A stretch of 64,000 nucleotides of DNA from Planktothricoides raciborskii GIHE-MW2 (GTDB lineage Bacteria; Cyanobacteriota; Cyanobacteriia; Cyanobacteriales; Laspinemataceae). Location of the stretch: positions 3,831,001 to 3,895,000 of the forward strand of contig NZ_CP159837.1 of the NCBI RefSeq assembly GCF_040564635.1, read 5' to 3'. This document shows positions 57,971 to 64,000 of this stretch, piece after piece. Position 1 is the first letter of the stretch, and each line of letters opens with the position of its first letter. A program made the position numbers and the translations under genes. The notes beneath the pieces are model-generated. The model worked only from the letters and a program-made list of their open reading frames with translations, ran no database searches and was not told the DNA's origin.

Positions 57971-58336
57971 ATGTCAGAGATTCATTACCCGCAATATCTA
58001 AGCTTTCAACAATCTCTCGAAGAAATCCATAACACGATCGCTCAGTTCAACTCTCAGTCTGAGTTAAATCAAACTGCCTTGTTAGCGGCACTATCCCAAG
58101 TCCAAGAATTATTTAAGCAAGAAATTCTCACCATAAACTTGGATGAATTGCCCAAGGAACGCATCTCTTTAGTCCAGTCATATCGGACAGAAATGCACAA
58201 GCATCTGAGTTTGTTGACCACCGATGTCATGTTTTTCCAAACCGCTCGACAACCCACTACCAAGCAACAACGTTTGGCACAAATTAGCGATCGCCTAGGG
58301 ATTTTGATTCGTTACTGTGATGTCCTTTTAGAATAA
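57971..58336 (+). CDS. patD: PatD-like heterocyst-frequency protein
   Basis: 121 residues from the ATG at 57971; an upstream start at 57914 lacks support. All-helical, with the C-terminal block LSLLTTDVMFFQTARQPTTKQQRLAQISDRLGILIRYCDVLLE, which I recognise from the PatD family. In Anabaena PatD affects heterocyst frequency and interacts with FtsZ. The family also occurs in cyanobacteria without heterocysts, so its presence does not prove differentiation. Assignment rests on memory of the family pattern. Confidence 0.65.
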   Translation: MSEIHYPQYLSFQQSLEEIHNTIAQFNSQSELNQTALLAALSQVQELFKQEILTINLDELPKERISLVQSYRTEMHKHLSLLTTDVMFFQTARQPTTKQQRLAQISDRLGILIRYCDVLLE

Positions 58337-58455
58337 AATCTGCTGGTTGTGGCAACTTAAAAAATTTTTGTCAAGATTTTTGTCAAGAGGGAGGTGAACC
58401 CTCGCGATTGATTAACTAATGATTAACTAAATATCGCCTTCGGAGAGATACCGTG

Positions 58456-59022
58456 ATGAAATGTCCAAAAGATAGAAAAGTTGAGTTGGTAGACGGCTGG
58501 TTAAGTGAGGATTTAGCGGTTCATTGTTGTCCAGACTGTCAGGGAAATTGGATTTCCCTGGATACTTATGAGGAATGGCGCAGCCAACAACCCCAATGGT
58601 TACGACAACGGGGCGCTACCTCGACTCCAGGGGAGATTATGGTGGAAGTCTCACCCTCCGATAACCGTGCGGGTTTGTGTCCTAAGTGCGATCGCTATCT
58701 GTCTCGGAGCAAAGTTCAGATCAAAACTCCCTTTTATGTGGAACGTTGTTCCGCTTGCGGCGGCTTTTGGTGCGATCGCGGCGAATGGGAAGCTTTGGTA
58801 GAATTAGCCCTCAGCTATAACCTAGAACAAGTATTTTCTGGGGAATGGCAATCCCTGATTCGCTCCAGACAATATCTGGAAAATGCGCGTCAGGCGATCG
58901 TTGATAAACTCGGTCCAGAAATCGCCGGAAAAATTTTTGCCCTCGCAGAAATCTTAGAACAACATCCCAACGGGGATTTTGGCGTCGCTTATTTAATGCG
59001 TCGCTTGGATAAACCGCAGTAA
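58456..59022 (+). CDS. Double zf-TFIIB zinc-ribbon protein
   Basis: 188 residues from the ATG at 58456, with CGGAGAG upstream. Two zf-TFIIB-type ribbons: CPKDRKVELV...HCCPDCQGNWIS (about 3-33) and CPKCDRYLSRSKV...CSACGGFWCDRGEWEAL (about 75-112). A helical C-terminus (RQAIVDKLGPEIAGKIFALAEIL...YLMRRLDKP) follows. The ribbons are thought to bind zinc. Role unknown. Confidence 0.85.
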   Translation: MKCPKDRKVELVDGWLSEDLAVHCCPDCQGNWISLDTYEEWRSQQPQWLRQRGATSTPGEIMVEVSPSDNRAGLCPKCDRYLSRSKVQIKTPFYVERCSACGGFWCDRGEWEALVELALSYNLEQVFSGEWQSLIRSRQYLENARQAIVDKLGPEIAGKIFALAEILEQHPNGDFGVAYLMRRLDKPQ

Positions 59023-59040
59023 GAGTGCGGGGGAAGAGAG

Positions 59041-59276
59041 GGTGTAGGGGTTTGAGAGGGTGTAGGGTGTAGGGTGTAGGGTGTAGGGGTTTGAGGAAAG
59101 AGGATGCATAGGATGCATAGGATGCATAGGATGCATAGGATGCATAGGAAAATTCTCTCTTTTCTTTTCTCTATTCTCTATTCTCTCTTCTCTTTTCTCT
59201 CTTCCCCCCACACCGATGGCGGCCGATGGCGGCCCCAACCAACAACCAACAACAACCAACAACCAACAACCAACAA
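59041..59276. repeat. Four kinds of short tandem repeat in series
   Basis: GGGTGTA heptamers (59048-59090), five AGGATGCAT nonamers (59101-59148), CTCTATT/CTCTCTT heptamers (59155-59203) and CCAACAA heptamers (59235-59276) follow one another up to the start of the ABC gene at 59283. Confidence 0.88.
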
Positions 59277-59282
59277 AAAAAT

Positions 59283-60998
59283 ATGCCAAATGTTTTGTTT
59301 TCTGTAGAAAATCTGCGTATTGCTTACCCCCAAGATGAGGAGGAGAAATCTCTGAGGTGGGCTGTGAATGGGGTGTCATTCCAAATTGCCCCAGGAGAAC
59401 GCTTGGGACTGGTGGGTGAGTCGGGCTGCGGCAAGTCCACTTTGGGACGGGCGGCGATGCGCTTGTTGCCCTCTGGGAGCCAAGTTCAGGGGGGGATTAA
59501 GTTTGCCGGAAAATCGGTGTTTGATTTGTCACCAGATGACCTGAGACGCTTTCGCGGTGAAGAAATTGCCTTGATTTTTCAAGACCCGATGACTCGCTTA
59601 GATCCCCTGATGACCATTGGCGAACATTGTGTTGAGACTTTAATGGCCCATAAGCCTACCCTGACGAAGCAGGAAGCGGAGAATATTGCGAAGAAAACTT
59701 TGGAAACGGTGAAAATTCCCCCAGGGAGATGGTCTCAATATCCCCATGAGTTTAGTGGGGGGATGCGGCAACGGGTGGCGATCGCCCTTGCCCTTTTACT
59801 CCAGCCCAAAATGATTGTCGCCGATGAACCGACCACCAGTTTAGATGTCACCGTATCGGCGGAAATTTTGCAGGAACTTACCCGACTTTGTGCCGAATTG
59901 GATTTAGGACTATTGTTGATTTCTCACGATTTAGCAATGGTGGGAGAATATTGCGATCGCATTGCGGTGATGTATCAGGGCGAATTAGTAGAAATTGGCA
60001 ATACCCAAGATGTGTTAGCAAATCCCCAACATCCCTATACCCAATCCCTATTAAAAGCGGCGTTACATATTCAAGCGGTTAAGCCAAATAACGCTCAGAT
60101 TACCGCCGATAATGCCGATAATATTATACCAGAAAAAGATGCTAATGTCAATAATAATAATATAGAAAATATAGATAAAGTAGAGTCATATCCGCTGCTG
60201 AAATTAACGGATTTACAACAACATTATACTTTAGAAAGTAATTTTATTCAACGGTGGTTATTTTCCCAACCGGGACAAAAAATTAAAGCGGTAGATGGAA
60301 TCAGTTTAGAACTGTATCCGGGGGAAATTTTAGGCTTAGTTGGTGAGTCCGGTTGTGGCAAAAGTACCCTCTCCCGGACTATTTTACACTTAGTCCGACC
60401 CACCGGGGGAAAAGTGGAGTTTCTTGGCCATGATTTAACCAAACTTTCGCCGAATTCTATTCGACAACAACGGCGAAATATGCAAATGGTATTTCAAGAC
60501 CCCCATGCTTGTTTAAATCCGATGATGACCGTGGGGCAAAGTATTGCCGATCCGTTGTTAATTCATAAATTAGCCAAGCCCACGGAAGCGAAACAACAAG
60601 TTGAGCAAATGTTAGCCAGAGTGGGGTTAGATCCAGGGATATTTTACGATCGCTATCCAGGAGAATTGTCCGGGGGACAACAGCAGCGAGTGGCGATCGC
60701 TAGAGCCCTAATTACGCGACCCCAATTAGTAATTTGTGATGAGCCGGTGAGTATGCTGGATGCTAGTGTCCAAACCCAAGTATTAGAGTTAATGTTGGAC
60801 TTGAAAAAAGAGTTTGATTTAACCTATTTATTTATTACCCATGATTTGTGGGTAGCACGATTTTTCTGCGATCGCATTGCCGTAATGAACTCAGGCAAAA
60901 TTGTGGAAATTGGCATCACTCACGATATTTTTACCAACCCCCAACATCCCTATACCAAAACTTTATTAAACGCTGCCCCATTACTGGCGCGTACTTAG
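59283..60998 (+). CDS. Peptide ABC transporter ATP-binding protein, two ATPase domains fused
   Basis: 571 residues from the ATG at 59283; an in-frame ATG at 59226 would translate the CCAACAA repeat and is rejected. Two complete OppD/OppF-like ATPases. The first has Walker A GESGCGKST at 45-53, signature FSGGMRQRVAIA and Walker B MIVADEPTTSLD. The second has GESGCGKST, LSGGQQQRVAIA and LVICDEPVSMLD. A Asn/Asp-rich linker joins them. This GsiA/DppD-DppF-like fusion would power a dipeptide, oligopeptide or nickel importer. No permease or binding-protein gene lies in the window. Confidence 0.93.
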   Translation: MPNVLFSVENLRIAYPQDEEEKSLRWAVNGVSFQIAPGERLGLVGESGCGKSTLGRAAMRLLPSGSQVQGGIKFAGKSVFDLSPDDLRRFRGEEIALIFQDPMTRLDPLMTIGEHCVETLMAHKPTLTKQEAENIAKKTLETVKIPPGRWSQYPHEFSGGMRQRVAIALALLLQPKMIVADEPTTSLDVTVSAEILQELTRLCAELDLGLLLISHDLAMVGEYCDRIAVMYQGELVEIGNTQDVLANPQHPYTQSLLKAALHIQAVKPNNAQITADNADNIIPEKDANVNNNNIENIDKVESYPLLKLTDLQQHYTLESNFIQRWLFSQPGQKIKAVDGISLELYPGEILGLVGESGCGKSTLSRTILHLVRPTGGKVEFLGHDLTKLSPNSIRQQRRNMQMVFQDPHACLNPMMTVGQSIADPLLIHKLAKPTEAKQQVEQMLARVGLDPGIFYDRYPGELSGGQQQRVAIARALITRPQLVICDEPVSMLDASVQTQVLELMLDLKKEFDLTYLFITHDLWVARFFCDRIAVMNSGKIVEIGITHDIFTNPQHPYTKTLLNAAPLLART

Positions 60999-61163
60999 GG
61001 TCTGAGGTCGTCCGAAATTGTGGGAGTGCAGAGGTGTCTCTGAGTGCAGGAGAGAATTTAGGGGCTGGCGGATTCTCCTTTATATCTCAGGTAGACAAAC
61101 TCAATTTCTTGTGATTTAATTAGGAGTTATAAACAGTGTTACATTCTTTCTAAAAAGTAAAAT

Positions 61164-61565
61164 ATGTTTCATAACTCTTTTGGCAAAAGCGTCGTAGCGA
61201 TCGCGCTATCCCTCCCGATCATTGCATTCACCGGCTACGGCGTCTTAGCCGAAGATGACACGGAATCGGAAGCGGACACCAGCCCTGTCATTTTTACCCT
61301 GATTAACAACACCAGCCGTACTCTCCAAGAGTTCTACGCCTCCCCTCCTAGCACAAACGATTGGGAGGAAGACATTCTGGGCGTTGACACACTTGCTCCC
61401 GGCAAATCCGCAGAAATCACGATTAATGACAGGCGCCCAGACTGTATTTATGACTTTAAAGGAGTTTTGGCTGCCGCCGAAGACGGCTCGGTAGGGGAAG
61501 GCGCATTGATCCAGACTGGTATCAACGTGTGCGAAGACAAAACTTATGAATACTCCGAGAATTAA
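61164..61565 (+). CDS. Small secreted protein of unknown function
   Basis: 133 residues. Signal peptide about 1-29 (ending VLA), acidic start of the mature part, then FTLINNTSRTLQEFYASPPSTNDWEEDILG, LAPGKSAEITIND, CIYDFKGVLA and INVCEDKTYEY. The two cysteines (CIYDF, NVCED) may pair. I recall short periplasmic proteins with this NNTS...FYASP...DWEEDILG pattern in cyanobacteria and alphaproteobacteria, without known function. Confidence 0.78.
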   Translation: MFHNSFGKSVVAIALSLPIIAFTGYGVLAEDDTESEADTSPVIFTLINNTSRTLQEFYASPPSTNDWEEDILGVDTLAPGKSAEITINDRRPDCIYDFKGVLAAAEDGSVGEGALIQTGINVCEDKTYEYSEN

Positions 61566-61643
61566 CAGGGAATAGCAGTGATAACAATAGCCATAGCCTG
61601 TATAAATCATTTGCACAATTCCTGTCAGCAGAAAGATGTACTG

Positions 61644-61858
61644 ATTAGACAATTATGGCTTTCATAAAGGATATATCCCCCCAACCCCCCTTAAAAAGGG
61701 GGGTTTTTGATAATTTTGCACTCGTGTCTATTAGACAATTATGGCTTTCATAAAGGATCGATCCCCCCAACCCCCCTTAAAAAGGGGGGATGATCGAGAA
61801 TTTTGCACTCGTGTCTATTAGACAAAATTATCAATTATCAATTATCAATTATCAATTA
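61644..61858. repeat. Tandem 86/87-bp repeat plus ATCAATT array
   Basis: Two copies (61644-61729, 61730-61816) start ATTAGACAATTATGG and end ACTCGTGTCT; a third begins at 61817. Each holds the CCCCCCTTAAAAAGGGGGG palindrome. ATCAATT heptamers follow to 61858. It lies between the convergent genes. Confidence 0.92.
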
Positions 61859-61866
61859 CTTAGCCC

Positions 61867-63417
61867 CTACTTTGATTTAGGCTGACTCAACCATTGCCAG
61901 AATTTTACCAACCAATAAACGCAAATGGCTACGGAAAAACTGGCTAGTAAAGCAATAATAAACGGATGGGGATAATCCGATCGCTCCTTGTTCCAGGACG
62001 CAGTAATTAACCCGGAACTGGATGCTACAATTGCCCCTGTTCCTAGGGCTAATCCCAAAGCTTGAATCGTGTTTTCTAGGCTTTTTTCTTGGTCTTGAAG
62101 TTGGCGATCGCGCTGAGTTTGTTCTATTTCCACGATACCCCGAATCGAGGCAACTGCCTTATCCGCTAAACTAGAACCTTCCACAAAATAGTTCAGTTCG
62201 TCCGCAATGCGAGTTTGAAAATAGGGACAGGTGCGATCGCTAAACTCCCGGAAAAAATCCAGGTCTGACTCTGGGACGACATAGTTCTTTTCCTTCTCAA
62301 GCTGATATTGGATAGCCCCTAAAGCAACTTGGTAATTTTTCCCATTAATCGCGATCGTATTCCGGCTATGCTTATAATTTCTCAACAGTCGGGCATATTC
62401 TAAATCTGACGAAGATAAATCTTCTAATATATGCCTCAACTGATTTAAATCCCCATCGCTGACCCGTTGCCCTGGGGATTGCTGCTGTAACTTCAATAAA
62501 TCTTTCAGAGCCTTGACTTTTTCCTCTAATTGGATATAATTATCGTATAATTGGCGATACAAACTCCGACTTTCCCGATAAGCGGATAAAACCTTATTGC
62601 GGTAATAAAATAAATTGATAAATTGCCGATAAGCAGCCACAAACTTCTCACTGGCTGAATCCTCCCGAAATAACCAGATTAAAACATGACAAGTATCTAG
62701 AGATTCCGGGGAAAAATCCGCATCGATAACTTGACCGCCAAACTCAAAAATCGGGCTGCCAAACAGTTCCCCCACTCGTTCCAAAGGTGGCTGTTTTCTT
62801 GAAGCAGGAATCAACTGTTTTAAACATTTCTGAGCCAATGGCTTTAAACTTTCCACCCACCTATATTTATTACTATTATTATCACTATTTTTATTATACT
62901 TATCCTGTTCTTCCGGGGGCAAAAAAGCCGTTAACAACAAAGTTTGGCCTAAAGAACTTTGGACAAAATCAGGCAGAAAAACGCTGTTATCTGTATTTAA
63001 AAGACGCCAAAACGAAACCGGCACCGCAGCGGTTATAACATCATTTTCTGTTTCTGGCCGCCGAAAATTCAGCGTCAAACTATAACTATCATGGAGGCGA
63101 TGCGCCAAAACTCTGCCGGTAATTCCTAACTCTTGATTGGCCACTTTTTCGGGAAGTTTTCCGATTAACTTCAGCGGTTGCTTATTCAGATTCACCTCCA
63201 TACCGCCCGGTTCGGGGGAACTCTCAGGATAACCGTAAATATCCAGACGTTCAGTAAATCCTAAACTGGCTAAAATCTCATCTCCTTTTTGCCACAAAAG
63301 ATGCGGATTAGTCGCCCGAGAATCCGGTTTGCCCGTCAAACCGCGCCAAAGATGAAACGCGAATAAATGTAAATTTGGCGCATAAACCAGCGGCATATCT
63401 TGTTGTTGTAAATCCAT
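61867..63417 (-). CDS. Membrane-anchored protein of unknown function
   Basis: 516 residues from the ATG at 63417. The first 180 residues form a mixed alpha/beta region (YAPNLHLFAFHLWRGLTG...LGFTERLDIYGYPES). A low-complexity Asn/Lys stretch (about 183-193), then a long helical part with coiled coil (about 280-330, YRQLYDNYIQLEEKVKALKDLLKL), and two C-terminal membrane helices (about 455-475 and 485-505, LASFSVAICVYWLVKFW). I do not recognise the family. It lies just downstream of the gene at the right edge on the same strand; the two may form one unit. Confidence 0.7.
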   Translation of the reverse strand: MDLQQQDMPLVYAPNLHLFAFHLWRGLTGKPDSRATNPHLLWQKGDEILASLGFTERLDIYGYPESSPEPGGMEVNLNKQPLKLIGKLPEKVANQELGITGRVLAHRLHDSYSLTLNFRRPETENDVITAAVPVSFWRLLNTDNSVFLPDFVQSSLGQTLLLTAFLPPEEQDKYNKNSDNNSNKYRWVESLKPLAQKCLKQLIPASRKQPPLERVGELFGSPIFEFGGQVIDADFSPESLDTCHVLIWLFREDSASEKFVAAYRQFINLFYYRNKVLSAYRESRSLYRQLYDNYIQLEEKVKALKDLLKLQQQSPGQRVSDGDLNQLRHILEDLSSSDLEYARLLRNYKHSRNTIAINGKNYQVALGAIQYQLEKEKNYVVPESDLDFFREFSDRTCPYFQTRIADELNYFVEGSSLADKAVASIRGIVEIEQTQRDRQLQDQEKSLENTIQALGLALGTGAIVASSSGLITASWNKERSDYPHPFIIALLASFSVAICVYWLVKFWQWLSQPKSK

Positions 63418-63429
63418 TTGCTTCACTAA

Positions 63430-63556
63430 ATTAAATCGTAATTAAATCGTAATTAAATCGTAGGTTGGGTTGAGGAACGAAACCCAACATTATCATTCAT
63501 TTTTTACCAGATCGGATCTCGTAGGTTGGGTTGAGGAACTAAACCCAACATTATAC
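63430..63556. repeat. Tandem short repeats and duplicated GTAGGTTGGGTT element
   Basis: Three TAATTAAATCG units (about 63432-63461), then two copies of GTAGGTTGGGTTGAGGAAC...AAACCCAACATTAT (63460-63494 and 63521-63554), each with inverted GGTTGGGTT/AACCCAAC arms. A decayed copy of this element occurs near 26920. Confidence 0.85.
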
Positions 63557-63642
63557 CCAAAACGATCATTTATTTTTCCCCAACCAACCGAAATAACATC
63601 TATAATTCGCCTTCTCAACCCAATTTACGCAACTACACGCAA

Positions 63643-64000
63643 TTAATTTAATGGCAAAACTATTACACATTCCGCTAACTTTTGGCGAACATAAGCCAGC
63701 AAAGAAACTTTTTCCTCACGTCCCGGTGGTAAAATCATCGTTTCCTTTTCCTCAATAATTTGGAAATTGGGAATTATATACTGCATCTTATTCGGTTCTG
63801 GTTCCGCAAGTTCACCTAATTCTTGGCGGTTTTTTGCTAATTCTTTAACAAAAATTTCTTGCTCTTGAGGAAACTGTTCCAGCCATTCTATAATTATATC
63901 AGCCGCCCGGTTTGCTTCGGTTTCTGGAATATCTGCTAATTCGGCGGCTAATTCCTGAAATTTTGCCCGGTCTGGGGGTAAAATTGGCGGTTGCGTCTCC
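63643..64000 (-). CDS. C-terminal part of an unknown protein (partial)
   Basis: An open minus-strand frame enters from the right edge and ends at TAA (63645-63643), giving 119 visible residues. It is acidic and helical at first (AAELADIPETEANRAADIIIEWLEQFPQEQEIF), then shows a possible beta-hairpin (QYIIPNFQIIEEKETMILPPGREEKVSLLAYVRQKLAECVIVLPLN). No family recognised; the start and any N-terminal domain are outside the window. Confidence 0.7.
   Translation of the reverse strand, partial: ETQPPILPPDRAKFQELAAELADIPETEANRAADIIIEWLEQFPQEQEIFVKELAKNRQELGELAEPEPNKMQYIIPNFQIIEEKETMILPPGREEKVSLLAYVRQKLAECVIVLPLN

Noticed and set aside
59226-59282. Upstream ATG for the peptide ABC protein
   Set aside because: It would translate the CCAACAA repeat as a Gln/Asn/Thr tract; the protein family starts at 59283.
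61678-61706. CCCCCCTTAAAAAGGGGGG as a transcription terminator
   Set aside because: The same palindrome recurs in tandem and even inside a gene, so it is treated as a repeat; terminator function is not excluded.

Overview
The window is chromosomal DNA from a cyanobacterium. Its octamer GCGATCGC (HIP1) occurs dozens of times, and it carries photosynthesis genes: ndhM, light-dependent protochlorophyllide reductase, psbY and a PAP/fibrillin. A PatD-like gene, many heptameric short tandem repeats and several families of palindromic repeats suggest a filamentous, possibly Oscillatoria/Phormidium/Microcoleus-type genome. The species cannot be named from sequence alone. No rRNA, tRNA or CRISPR array was found.

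Layout. 1-11 kb: a PP2C phosphatase running off the left edge, ndhM, a TerB/Mo-nitrogenase-C protein, a CAP-domain secreted protein, a pentapeptide protein, a receiver-histidine kinase, an ArsR repressor, a zinc-ribbon Ser/Thr kinase with WD40 repeats, and por. 11-23 kb: a truncated response-regulator/HlyD chimera, yvcK, a scar in which an IS66 remnant joins an RTX-protein remnant, a spherulin-4-like gene with an in-frame stop, a HEAT-repeat protein, a DUF2993 protein and a cation/proton antiporter with an internal minisatellite. 23-40 kb: a large SBBP/RTX secreted protein, XdhC, a GMC oxidoreductase, fibrillin, a 596-residue protein with an internal duplication, a pentapeptide protein, an SLH-OprB porin, a secreted unknown, a MuiA-type protein and a COP23-like gene with an in-frame stop.

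40-46 kb: a recent 344-bp segmental duplication, then a sulfur block. That block is a SulP transporter, a rhodanese and a persulfide-dioxygenase-like MBL enzyme, divergent from an ArsR/BigR-like regulator. psbY and a possible structured RNA follow. 46-64 kb: gamma-carbonic anhydrase, a SafE-like exporter, an IS607 element with frameshifted tnpA and intact tnpB, a cupredoxin, map, a broken pentapeptide gene, Uma2, the (p)ppGpp synthetase/hydrolase, PatD-like, a zinc-ribbon protein, a double-ATPase peptide ABC protein, and two unknown genes at the right edge.

Two themes stand out. Genome decay is unusually visible: two in-frame nonsense codons, several frameshifts, an IS-linked deletion and a partial gene duplication. 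Some single-base homopolymer losses could instead be assembly errors. Repeats also invade genes and leaders: palindromic and tandem repeats lie inside the porin and antiporter reading frames and directly before several start codons. The most coherent functional module is the sulfide/persulfide block at 41.4-45.5 kb.
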